This document shows, piece after piece, positions 25,840-34,041 of a stretch of 64,000 bases of DNA. How positions within the stretch are numbered: the stretch's first letter is position 1; every line of letters begins with the position of its first letter. Under the pieces are notes generated by a model, which ran no database searches, was not told the DNA's origin, and saw only the letters and a program-made list of their open reading frames with translations. A program made the translations under genes and the position numbers. The stretch spans positions 434,001-498,000 of the forward strand of contig NZ_JAKJSO010000008.1 in the NCBI RefSeq assembly GCF_050337045.1. Reading direction: 5' to 3'. Origin of the DNA: Photobacterium kagoshimensis (GTDB taxonomy: Bacteria; Pseudomonadota; Gammaproteobacteria; Enterobacterales; Vibrionaceae).

Positions 25840-26289
25840 ATGAAAATTATCAAGCACTTAGTTCGATCAACCTTGGTACTGGTTACGGCTTGTTTTACGT
25901 TTCTAACATTTGCAGCCAACGAAAACCTACAAAGTGCTGAGCCAAGCATCCAGTCAGACAGCGCATCAAGCACAGCGAGCAGCATACGCTTAGCTGAGGG
26001 GATTTATTCACCAGAACACGGCATTATCTGTGACCAAAATGCAGGGTTTTGTGTCGATGAGTTTGGCATTTCGATGGCATTTACCCAATCTTTTTTAGGT
26101 GATGATGCCCAAAACAAGATGCTAAAAATGATTGAACAAGTCGGTGGTAGCGACAACTTCGACAGTAGCCGCTTTTCTTTCAGTAACAAGGTTTATTGTG
26201 ATTCAACAGAAGGTCGCTGTTTTGATGATCGCTACAGCGAAACCCAACAGGCGCAGTTCACCGAGATTCTGTTTACTGAAGAAGAATAA
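25840..26289 (+). CDS. YcgJ-like (Fels-1 prophage-type) secreted protein
   Basis: A 149-residue exported protein: signal peptide through about TFAA (residue 26), a Ser/Ala-rich linker, then the YcgJ-type core EGIYSPEHGIICDQNAGFCVDEFGISMAFTQSFLG and SNKVYCDSTEGRCFDD (read in parts) with two Cys pairs likely forming disulfides. Function unknown in any organism I know. It converges with the LysR gene, leaving only 8 bp between stops. Confidence 0.8.
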   Translation: MKIIKHLVRSTLVLVTACFTFLTFAANENLQSAEPSIQSDSASSTASSIRLAEGIYSPEHGIICDQNAGFCVDEFGISMAFTQSFLGDDAQNKMLKMIEQVGGSDNFDSSRFSFSNKVYCDSTEGRCFDDRYSETQQAQFTEILFTEEE

Positions 26290-26297
26290 CCACACCA

Positions 26298-27200
26298 TTA
26301 AAAGTAATGGGCAATGGCGAGATACCGCTCACGAATATGCTCAATTAACAAACGGATTTTTTGCGGTGGCTGGCGGGTAAATGGATAAACCGCATATATG
26401 CCTAGCCGCTTGCCCACTTGCTTAGGAAATAGATCTATTAAATCTCCCTTCATCAGATCATGGTACACCAAGCAGCGTGGCACATAAGCAATACCATGGC
26501 CGCCTAATGCCGCTTTGCGTAATGCACCTGCATTGTTGGTTGAGAAGTTACCGCTGATCCGCACAATGTAATTACCATGATCACCCTTGAACTGCCATTC
26601 TGCCGCTCCAGTTGTTTGGTAGGCGTACTGCAAGCAGTTATGGTTAATTAAGTCTTCTGGTTGCTGAGGTTTACCGTTTCGGCTGATATAAACAGGAGCC
26701 GCACAGATTACCCATTGTGAATCTAAGATATGACGTGCAATTAAGCTGGAATCTTCAAGGTGACCAGTTCTGATCACCAAATCAAACCCATCATCTATCA
26801 AATCAACAAATTTATTATCAAGCGACATATCTACCGTCATACCCGGATTTTGCACGCAAAAATCCGCAACTGCATCGGCTAAAAGTAGGTCTCCTGAGAT
26901 AGTAGGCACTGACATTTTTACATGGCCTGTCACTTTTTCTCCAAACCCAGACACCGTATCTATGGCTTCTATCGCCGCCTGCTTCACATTTTTAGCCCCT
27001 TGGTAAAGTAATTTACCCGCCTCGCTCACCGTCAACTTTCGCGTACTTCGATACAAAAGCTGAACACCAAGCTCTTCTTCTAATCGGGCAATTCGCTTGC
27101 TAACCACAGAGTTTGTAAGGGAGTTTTGTTCAGCAACTCGACTAAAAGAACCGAGCTCTACCACCTGTGCAAACAGGATTAAGTCATCTGTTTTGACCAT
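26298..27200 (-). CDS. LysR-type transcriptional regulator, likely controls the divergent lldP
   Basis: A 300-residue LTTR. The N-terminal winged helix is clear (DLILFAQVVELGSFSRVAEQ, then SLTNSVVSKRIARLEEELG) and the periplasmic-binding-like effector domain follows from about residue 90. It is close to the CrgA/AaeR-like subgroup. It is divergent from the lactate permease gene at 27358, a usual layout for an LTTR and its target. The 157-bp spacer contains TTTCAT ... ATGAAA and the palindrome CTACA-AA-TGTAG (27292-27303), which are candidate binding sites. Confidence 0.88.
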   Translation of the reverse strand: MVKTDDLILFAQVVELGSFSRVAEQNSLTNSVVSKRIARLEEELGVQLLYRSTRKLTVSEAGKLLYQGAKNVKQAAIEAIDTVSGFGEKVTGHVKMSVPTISGDLLLADAVADFCVQNPGMTVDMSLDNKFVDLIDDGFDLVIRTGHLEDSSLIARHILDSQWVICAAPVYISRNGKPQQPEDLINHNCLQYAYQTTGAAEWQFKGDHGNYIVRISGNFSTNNAGALRKAALGGHGIAYVPRCLVYHDLMKGDLIDLFPKQVGKRLGIYAVYPFTRQPPQKIRLLIEHIRERYLAIAHYF

Positions 27201-27357
27201 GATTTATCAACTTTTGGAATTAATCTTTTTCATTATTTCCCTATATTAAGAAAAATGAAAGGAGTACCGTCACACTTGATTTACATTTTTGCTACAAATG
27301 TAGTACTAAAACTAATCTAACGTTGATACAAGACGGCTGTACGAAGGATGTACTCTA

Positions 27358-29058
27358 ATGACTGATACCCTACTTGCTATACTCGCCTTTTCACCGATAG
27401 TGCTCGCCGCTATCTTACTGGTTGGTCTTAATTGGCCAGCAAAGCATGCCATGCCTGTCGCCTTTGGCTTAACGGTTATCATTGCTTTATTCGGCTGGGA
27501 TATGTCGGCTAACCGTGTTTTAGCCTCCAGTATCCAAGGCTTAATGATCACCATTGCAGTGTTGTGGATTGTGTTCGGTGCTATCTTCTTGTTAAACACT
27601 TTAAAGCACACTGGCGCTATCACTACCATTCGTAATGGCTTCACTGATATATCTACCGACCGACGTGTTCAAGCGATCATTATTGCTTGGTGTTTTGGCT
27701 CCTTCATTGAAGGCGCATCTGGCTTTGGTACCCCTGCCGCTATTGCAGCCCCTCTTTTAGTTGCTATCGGTTTTCCTGCATTAGCAGCTGTGCTGATGGG
27801 TATGATGATCCAATCGACTCCGGTTTCTTTTGGTGCCGTTGGCACGCCTATAATCGTGGGTGTTAACAAAGGGCTAGATACCCATAACATCACAGAATCA
27901 TTAATCGCTAATGGCTCAACATGGGATGTTTACTTACAACAGATCACCACTAACGTCGCCCTGATCCATGCTTGTGTCGGCACATTAATGCCAGTATTAA
28001 TGGCGATGATGCTCACGCGTTTTTTCGGTAAAAACAGAAGTTGGACGGAAGGCTTAGACATCTTGCCGTTCGCCCTATTTGCAGGCTTTGCGTTCACGGT
28101 ACCTTATGCATTAACAGGTGCACTGCTTGGCCCTGAGTTCCCATCGTTAATTGGCGGCTTAGTCGGGTTAGCCATTGTCGTTACTGCTGCTAAAAAAGGC
28201 TTTTTAGTCCCTAAATCAAAGTGGGATTTTGAAAGCGAAGACAAATGGCCAGCAGAATGGTTAGGGTCACTTAAAATAGAGATCAAAGAAGCAACAGGCA
28301 AACCAATGAGCCTCGCATTAGCGTGGGCACCTTATGTACTGTTAGCGGTAATACTGGTTGCGAGCCGAGTCAGTAAAGACTTCAAAAGCATGTTAACCGA
28401 TGTTAGCTTTTCACTCAGTAACATACTCGGTGAAGCGGGGATCAGTGCTGCCATCCAGCCTTTGTACTTACCTGGCGGTATCTTAGTCTTTGTTGCTCTG
28501 CTTGCGGTATTGCTGCAATCACGCCAAGTCAGCCCACTGATTAAAGCCTTTGGTGAATCAAGTAAGACCTTAATTGGTGCAGGGTTTGTACTGATCTTTA
28601 CTATTCCTATGGTGCGAATTTTCATTAACTCAGGCGTTAACGGTGCTGATTTAGCCAGTATGCCTGTAACCACTGCTAATTTTGCATCTGGCTTAGTGGG
28701 TGAATTCTTTCCAGCCCTTAGCGCAACAATCGGAGCGTTAGGTGCCTTCATTGCGGGATCAAATACCGTATCGAATATGATGTTCAGCCAGTTCCAATTT
28801 GAAGTGGCGCAGACGCTAAGTATCTCAAGTGCGGCCGTGGTTGCCTTGCAAGCGGTAGGTGCGGCAGCGGGTAATATGATTGCGATTCACAACGTGGTTG
28901 CCGCATCTGCGACTGTGGGTTTGTTAGGTCGTGAAGGGGCAACTTTACGCAAAACCATTATCCCAACGTTCTACTACCTTGTGATGACTGGTGTGATTGG
29001 TTTGATCATCATTTATGGCTTCGGTATAGGTGATGTGCTACTAGCCAGTAGTTCGTAA
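27358..29058 (+). CDS. lldP: L-lactate permease (LldP family), first copy
   Basis: A 566-residue inner-membrane symporter with about 14 membrane segments. Family motifs: SFIEGASGFGTPAAIAAPLL, STPVSFGAVGTPIIVG and, near the C-terminus, FIAGSNTVSNMMFSQFQ and ALQAVGAAAGNMIAIHN. It imports L- or D-lactate, or glycolate, with protons. No lactate dehydrogenase is adjacent; its only partner is the divergent LysR. A second family member is at 59894 with lldEFG. The two differ in sequence, so they may serve different 2-hydroxy acids. Confidence 0.93.
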   Translation: MTDTLLAILAFSPIVLAAILLVGLNWPAKHAMPVAFGLTVIIALFGWDMSANRVLASSIQGLMITIAVLWIVFGAIFLLNTLKHTGAITTIRNGFTDISTDRRVQAIIIAWCFGSFIEGASGFGTPAAIAAPLLVAIGFPALAAVLMGMMIQSTPVSFGAVGTPIIVGVNKGLDTHNITESLIANGSTWDVYLQQITTNVALIHACVGTLMPVLMAMMLTRFFGKNRSWTEGLDILPFALFAGFAFTVPYALTGALLGPEFPSLIGGLVGLAIVVTAAKKGFLVPKSKWDFESEDKWPAEWLGSLKIEIKEATGKPMSLALAWAPYVLLAVILVASRVSKDFKSMLTDVSFSLSNILGEAGISAAIQPLYLPGGILVFVALLAVLLQSRQVSPLIKAFGESSKTLIGAGFVLIFTIPMVRIFINSGVNGADLASMPVTTANFASGLVGEFFPALSATIGALGAFIAGSNTVSNMMFSQFQFEVAQTLSISSAAVVALQAVGAAAGNMIAIHNVVAASATVGLLGREGATLRKTIIPTFYYLVMTGVIGLIIIYGFGIGDVLLASSS

Positions 29059-29095
29059 AAACCTTATATCAGGCTAAATCCTTGAGACTAAAATA

Positions 29096-29124
29096 AGCCA
29101 AGAAAGGGACTTCTTGGCTTCTCT
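29096..29124 (+). terminator. Terminator after lldP
   Basis: AGCCAAGAA-N6-TTCTTGGCT stem followed by TCTCTTG, 38 bp past the stop. Confidence 0.75.
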
Positions 29125-29271
29125 TGTATTCCTTTGCTTATTTCGGTTCTGCTCCCTGCTGTGGCTCTTAGTTGTCACGCAGTCATTCCCCCATACCCGC
29201 CGCGTCTACCATCCAAGACACAGACACAAAGTTTCGCCAACTATACTCAAACCACCTTGTAGCCATTAGGA

Positions 29272-30141
29272 ATGAATGTGGTGATTGAATCGCTTCCTAC
29301 TTTTGTCGGATTGGCCACAGTTATCAGTCTTTCAGCACTGGCTGCTGTGCTGTTCACTACCCTCATCCACTATGCTGTTCACCCTGCCCGTACCGATGAA
29401 AATGCGCAATTATGCTCTACACTCTCGACACGGTTAGGCGCTATTCAAGCCTTCATTCTTGCCTTAGCTTTTAATTCTGTTTTTTCCGAATATAACGAAT
29501 TACGCGAATCAATTGATCAAGAAGCCATGGTGATCTCTTTGGTATTAGAAGATTTAAGTGAAGAGTTACCCACCGAACATGCCCTTCCAAGCATCGCCAC
29601 TCTCGCCAACTATGTTTACGCTGTTATTGAAGAAGATTGGATAACTAAAGATCCATTAGCAAACAGCCTTACCGCAGATCTCGCTCTATATGACTTACGC
29701 CGCATGCTAGATGCCATTCCGCGTACCCCTGACATTGTTGAAACAACAAATGAAATAGACAAACTACTTGATGAAATAGAACGGCTACGCATGCAACGCT
29801 TATTTGATTACGATGATGACCTACCCCCTTTATTTTGGATTATGGTGATCGGTCTTTTTTTTCTTGCTCTGATACCGTTGAGCTACTTTAAACCGAGTAA
29901 GATTAGTTCGTTTTATCTTTCAGCTTTTGGTGCAGCGACAGGAATGGTGATGTACGCGATTTTAATTTATTCACAACCCTTCCAAACAAGCTTAACTGTT
30001 GGTAATCAACCTTTTAGTCAAATACTAAACGCAATAGAAAATGAATATTCAGCCCTAAAACAAATCTCGGAAGATCCAGACGATCTTCGCCTACCCAAAG
30101 TAAAATCAATGCAGGTAACCCCATACCCAAGAGAACGCTAA
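29272..30141 (+). CDS. DUF4239 (bestrophin-like) membrane protein
   Basis: A 289-residue protein with two N-terminal membrane helices (about 8-35 and near 53-70), a charged helical middle containing STRLGAIQAFILALAF and ETTNEIDKLLDEIERLRMQRL (coiled coil), and two C-terminal helices. The layout matches DUF4239 proteins, sometimes called bestrophin-like, whose function is not established. Its stop lies one base before that of the convergent DMT exporter gene, so no room is left for a terminator between them. Confidence 0.75.
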   Translation: MNVVIESLPTFVGLATVISLSALAAVLFTTLIHYAVHPARTDENAQLCSTLSTRLGAIQAFILALAFNSVFSEYNELRESIDQEAMVISLVLEDLSEELPTEHALPSIATLANYVYAVIEEDWITKDPLANSLTADLALYDLRRMLDAIPRTPDIVETTNEIDKLLDEIERLRMQRLFDYDDDLPPLFWIMVIGLFFLALIPLSYFKPSKISSFYLSAFGAATGMVMYAILIYSQPFQTSLTVGNQPFSQILNAIENEYSALKQISEDPDDLRLPKVKSMQVTPYPRER

Positions 30142-30142
30142 A

Positions 30143-31027
30143 TTAGCTGTTTTTCAACCACGCGCGAATTTTCGGATTCGATAAACCACGGTACAACAAC
30201 AAAGAAAACAAGATCATCGTACACCCTACTACCTTAGTGGCGGGCATGGCTTCTTTGTACCATAGGATACTGAGTAGTACGGTCCAGATCGGCTCTAAGA
30301 TCATGATGATCGCAGCATTGGCAGCCGTAACCCGTTGCTGACCCATGGTTTGGGTTAGGTAACGTAAACTAGTCGCAAATAGCACACTGAGTGCAAACCA
30401 GCCCCATATCACCGATGGGATCGTAGCAGGCCAAGTCTCCACCGATAATGAGAGTATTAGCCCTAGCACACCTGTCACGAATAGTTGAATACAGGTTAGC
30501 AACATCACAGGCATACGCTGCGCAAAGCGACTATTAAAGTTAAAGTGCAATGCCAAAAAGAAAGCAGCAAGTAAGAACCACAACTGGCTAATAGATCCCT
30601 GCCAACCTTGAGAAAGTGACAGCAACATTAAACCAACGATAGCAAAAGGTAACGATAACCAAAACTCTCGAACAGGTTTGTGCTTAAAGAGCACCCACGC
30701 CACTAGCGGTGCAAGCAATACCGAAAGGCTCATAATAAAAGCCCCTTCCCCTAAGGTATCGCTAATTGAAATGGCATAAATCCAACACAGCAGTGCCCCA
30801 CCAAGCAAACAGCCTACCGACATAGAACGCAGGACATCGCCAATCGCGACAGCTTTAAAATGCTTCACACAAAAGGGAAGTAATATTAATGATGCCGCTA
30901 AAAAACGTAGCCCCATAAAACCAAATGGCGGCAGGCCTTGGATCACTTCTTTTGAAAAGATCCAACCAGCAGAAGCACAAAACGTTGTAAAAAGCAGTAA
31001 AAACTCAGCGCGTCTTTCAAGTGTCAT
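30143..31027 (-). CDS. DMT-superfamily permease (EamA family)
   Basis: A 294-residue protein with ten membrane helices in two EamA repeats: the first from FLLLFTTFCASAGWIFSKEVI, the second from FLLAAFFLALHFNFN, with the typical AANAAIIMILEPIWTVLLSILWYKE near the end. Family members export amino acids or metabolites; the substrate is not predictable. The ATG at 31027 gives a normal DMT N-terminus; the ATG at 31060 adds eleven residues without a better ribosome site. Confidence 0.88.
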   Translation of the reverse strand: MTLERRAEFLLLFTTFCASAGWIFSKEVIQGLPPFGFMGLRFLAASLILLPFCVKHFKAVAIGDVLRSMSVGCLLGGALLCWIYAISISDTLGEGAFIMSLSVLLAPLVAWVLFKHKPVREFWLSLPFAIVGLMLLSLSQGWQGSISQLWFLLAAFFLALHFNFNSRFAQRMPVMLLTCIQLFVTGVLGLILSLSVETWPATIPSVIWGWFALSVLFATSLRYLTQTMGQQRVTAANAAIIMILEPIWTVLLSILWYKEAMPATKVVGCTMILFSLLLYRGLSNPKIRAWLKNS

Positions 31028-31310
31028 TAAATGGTTTATCTCATACAAAAAAAGCGTCACGAGGAATAACGCGCATTGTATGATGATTTGGTAAAAACAC
31101 GATTAGTTTCACGATGAACCGAGTGATTAATCACAAAGATCATCACATTTTATGCCTCTGAACATTCACGCTGAATACCCAAATATCTTGTGATCAGTTT
31201 ACATGCCAGGAAAAGTCTCACTGCGCATAAACTTTATACATTGCGACGACATTTCACTTGCTATATTTGAAGGTATAGACGTATTCCAAAACGGTTTAGT
31301 GCATCTATCC

Positions 31311-31784
31311 TTAATTTTGTATTTTCATCTCATCATGTTTTAGCCTTATACGGCAGCCTAGTTTTTCACTCGCCTTCATAGCAAAATATTGTACAACTAA
31401 CATTAAGGCCGTCACTAATGACGTAATCAGTAAGATAATAGCTATATCACTGCCAAAAAGGGATGATATCTCATAAAGTAACCCCATTACGGACAACACT
31501 AAGTACGCAAAAAACAGGCTAATAAACAAATGAAATAATAGCGCTTTCAACCTAGTATCAAAATCCATAATAGATGAACGCTTATAGCCAGAGTAATACC
31601 CCGTTATCATCACTGGTAGAATGAGGCTCAGGAAAGAATTTGAGCTTGATTCTATGCCTAAAAAAGTCGCGATCACTCCCCAAATAATGCCAGATACTAT
31701 CGACACAGCTAGCAATAGGAACCCCACCCTCACCCAACTAGATTCAGGCTGATTAATGTGTGTATCAACGTCAAGTTCACTCAT
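31311..31784 (-). CDS. Four-helix membrane protein, possibly ABZJ_00895 family
   Basis: A 157-residue protein with four predicted membrane segments (about 19-41, 50-65, 80-105 and 113-135), a polar N-terminus and a charged C-terminal tail. The pattern SLILPVMITGYYSG after helix 2 reminds me of the small ABZJ_00895-type membrane proteins, with low certainty. Function unknown; it is monocistronic. Confidence 0.6.
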   Translation of the reverse strand: MSELDVDTHINQPESSWVRVGFLLLAVSIVSGIIWGVIATFLGIESSSNSFLSLILPVMITGYYSGYKRSSIMDFDTRLKALLFHLFISLFFAYLVLSVMGLLYEISSLFGSDIAIILLITSLVTALMLVVQYFAMKASEKLGCRIRLKHDEMKIQN

Positions 31785-31893
31785 CTTTATTTCTCTACTC
31801 TTATTTATGAAATAATTAGAGCGGTATTAAACCAATTGAATATGATTAACACTAACCGATTTTTGCTCACTCACTCCTAAATATGAAAATTCG

Positions 31894-31931
31894 CTTTTCA
31901 ATCTGTTACACACTTTTCAATCTGTTACACA
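31894..31931. repeat. Perfect 19-bp tandem repeat, two copies
   Basis: CTTTTCAATCTGTTACACA occurs at 31894-31912 and again at 31913-31931 with no mismatch. It lies 172-210 bp upstream of the miniprotein/MFS operon, in an otherwise featureless region (31785-32103), and may be a duplicated regulator site. Confidence 0.8.
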
Positions 31932-32103
31932 ATATAGGGCTCGGCCAATGCCACCTAAGCACGCCTGTTATGTGTAAACGTCATGTCTGCACTTTAGTCG
32001 ATACAATGCAAATTATGCATACCATTCCTGAGTTTTATTCATTTGTTTCATTAACTAGGTTTCTTTAATATCCGCGCCTCGCAATTTCGCGTATGAGGCA
32101 CTG

Positions 32104-32271
32104 ATGTTTTCACAATCACTTTTTGCGCAGTTAACCCGTATGGTTTTACTGCTCATCATTACTCTTATTGGCGTTCATCATTGTCAGCCTTTGTTAGATG
32201 CACTTGCACAACATGCTGTTCATGCAGGTTGCCATCAATCAAACTCGGATTCACATACAGAGCACCACTAA
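32104..32271 (+). CDS. His-rich membrane miniprotein coupled to an MFS transporter
   Basis: A 55-residue protein: a single hydrophobic helix (about residues 13-24, MVLLLIITLIGV) followed by a C-terminal part rich in possible metal ligands (H25, H26, C27, H37, H40, C43, H44, H51, H54, H55). ATGAGGCACTG just before the ATG offers a ribosome site. Its TAA overlaps the transporter's ATG (TAATG at 32269-32273), so translation is coupled. I recognise no family. The coding case rests on the start context, the coupling and the sensible composition. Confidence 0.6.
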   Translation: MFSQSLFAQLTRMVLLLIITLIGVHHCQPLLDALAQHAVHAGCHQSNSDSHTEHH

Positions 32272-33476
32272 TGAGTATTTTTCGTTTTCCACTTTTAGTA
32301 TGGATGGGAATAGGGACATTAATTTTTAGCCTTGGGATTAGGCAGTCATTTGGTATCTTCATGATGCCAATCTCAGATACATTTCAAACTGGCCGTGAGT
32401 TCTTTAGCTTTGCGATTGCCCTGCAAAACCTTCTATTTGGCATGTTCCAACCTTTTGTTGGCATGGCATCGGATCGCTGGGGACCACGACGTATCATCAT
32501 GTTAGGTGCTGTTGCCTACGGCGCTGGCTTGTATCTCACGTCAATCGCGACTGAGCCAAGCATCTTGTATGTCACTATTGGTATGTTGGTGGGTTTAGGT
32601 TTAAGTGCTACTAGCTACGTGATCGTACTGGGGGCTATCGCACGCGTAGTACCTGCAGAGCACACAGCAAAAGCCTTTGGCTTAACGACCTCGGCAGGCT
32701 CGTTTGGTATGTTTGCGGTGATCCCAGGCGCGCAATCGCTATTAACCCATTTTGATTGGCAAACCGCATTACAAATTTTTGCCTTAGCTTGCTGTTTAAT
32801 GATCGCTTTCGCGAGCTTTATGAAAACAGAAAGTGCTAACAGTAAAGGCGTGGTTGAAGATCCACAAACACTGAAACAGGCCCTGTCTGAAGCCTTCAGT
32901 CACAAGGGCTATTGGCTGATTCATGCGGGTTTCTTCGTATGTGGTTTCCACGTCATGTTTATTGCGACTCACCTGCCTAGCTATCTGGCTGATAAAGGTT
33001 TACCCGGTAATATTGCCGCGATGGCACTTGCCTATGTGGGTATTTTCAATATCTTCGGTTCGTACTTTTGGGGCGTGATGGGCGATAAATTTGATAAACG
33101 TTATGTGATGACTTCACTGTACCTTGTTCGTACTGTGGTTATTGCAGCCTTTGTCACTTTACCTGTGACTGAACACACCGCTGCTATCTTTGGTGGCGCC
33201 ATTGGTTTTTGTTGGTTAGGTACAGTGCCATTAACATCTGGTTTAGTTCGTCAGATCTTCGGCGCACGCTACCTATCCACCTTGTACGGCTTGGTTTTCT
33301 TTACTCACCAAGTAGGCAGTTTCTTAGGTGCTTGGGTGGGTGGTCGTATTTACGACTATTACGGTTCATACGAGCCTATCTGGTGGTCGACGGTAGTATT
33401 AGCTTTCGTGGCGGCATTGCTTCACTTACCCATAAACTGTAAACCTGTTGCTCGCCTTCAAGCTGTATATGGCTAA
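32271..33476 (+). CDS. MFS transporter, OFA/monocarboxylate-porter-like
   Basis: A 401-residue, 12-helix MFS protein. Signature loop GMASDRWGPRRIIMLGAVAYG between helices 2 and 3, and the related GVMGDKFDKRYVM in the second half. The start MSIFRFPLLVWMGIGTLIFSLGIRQSFGIFMMPISDTF (read in parts) is typical of oxalate/formate- and monocarboxylate-type MFS members. I chose the ATG at 32271, overlapping the miniprotein stop; a longer frame from 32181 would run through that gene. The substrate is unknown, but a small carboxylate is likely. Confidence 0.88.
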   Translation: MSIFRFPLLVWMGIGTLIFSLGIRQSFGIFMMPISDTFQTGREFFSFAIALQNLLFGMFQPFVGMASDRWGPRRIIMLGAVAYGAGLYLTSIATEPSILYVTIGMLVGLGLSATSYVIVLGAIARVVPAEHTAKAFGLTTSAGSFGMFAVIPGAQSLLTHFDWQTALQIFALACCLMIAFASFMKTESANSKGVVEDPQTLKQALSEAFSHKGYWLIHAGFFVCGFHVMFIATHLPSYLADKGLPGNIAAMALAYVGIFNIFGSYFWGVMGDKFDKRYVMTSLYLVRTVVIAAFVTLPVTEHTAAIFGGAIGFCWLGTVPLTSGLVRQIFGARYLSTLYGLVFFTHQVGSFLGAWVGGRIYDYYGSYEPIWWSTVVLAFVAALLHLPINCKPVARLQAVYG

Positions 33477-33763
33477 TATTTTTACAGATTGAACAATATT
33501 AAGCACTTGGCTGCATAATAATTTATGCAGCCAACATTTATTCAGCTTCATTTTCGTCTTCACTCACGCCCCTTTCACAACAACTCTGCGCACACTTTGT
33601 TGCTAAAAAGTACCTAAGTTATTCACAAAACGAACAATTCCCAATCGTCTATTTGATATATTTATCATCACAATCAAAAAAATTGCATTTAACTGTGAAT
33701 AAAGCTGATTATTTGATGACTAAAATATTCAACCACATATAATACCAACACAAGGCATTTCAT

Positions 33764-33772
33764 TGGTATAAT
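33764..33772 (+). promoter_or_regulatory. Extended -10 promoter of the riboswitch transcript
   Basis: TGGTATAAT (extended -10) would start transcription near 33779, matching the beginning of the lysine riboswitch aptamer. A second TATAAT is present at 33738-33743. Confidence 0.5.
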
Positions 33773-33776
33773 GGAA

Positions 33777-33968
33777 TTTGCCAACCCTAAAGTAGAGGCG
33801 CGCTGCCTAAGAGTATCCGAGCGGAGGGTGATTCCGTTGATGCCGGAGAAAGGAGCCAGCGCCGAAGTGACTGTTGCTATCAATCTCAGTCGCTGGGTCT
33901 GTGCCGAACAGGTACAGAACTGCCATAGGTTTTTACTATGGAGCGCTGCCAGAAGGGGTAACAAGTGA
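33777..33968 (+). promoter_or_regulatory. Lysine riboswitch (L box) aptamer
   Basis: The conserved lysine-aptamer blocks appear in order: AGTAGAGGCGCGCTGCC at 33791, GAGGGTGATTCCGTTGATGCC, AAAGGAGCCAGCGCCGAAGTGACT, AGTCGCTGGGTCTGTGCCG with the AACAGGTACAGAACTGCC arm, and ACTATGGAGCGCTGCC near 33950 (read in pieces). It strongly resembles the E. coli lysC leader. The outer stem can form between TTG..ACCCT (from 33777) and AGGGGTAACAA (to about 33965). It controls the NhaC-type transporter gene directly downstream. The rest of 33477-33760 is AT-rich promoter sequence. Confidence 0.9.
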
Positions 33969-34005
33969 TCGTTATTATGCTTCTTAGTTACTCGTCCTTT
34001 CGGTA

Positions 34006-34041
34006 GATCTCCACCTTATATGTTGTAGGTGAACTGAGATC
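34006..34041 (+). promoter_or_regulatory. Expression-platform hairpin covering the transporter's ribosome binding site
   Basis: GATCTC-CACCT (34006-34016) pairs perfectly with AGGTG-aact-GAGATC (34027-34041), 11 bp with a 4-base bulge, ending directly at the ATG at 34042. The GAG used as Shine-Dalgarno is inside the stem. There is no T-run, so lysine binding probably blocks translation initiation rather than transcription (inference). Confidence 0.65.

Noticed and set aside
31883..32068. 61-codon plus-strand frame upstream of the miniprotein gene
   Set aside because: It runs through the 19-bp tandem repeat, has no ribosome site and no protein-like pattern.
32181..32270. N-terminal extension of the MFS transporter
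   Set aside because: The extra residues lie in another frame over the coupled miniprotein gene, and the TAATG overlap points to the ATG at 32271.
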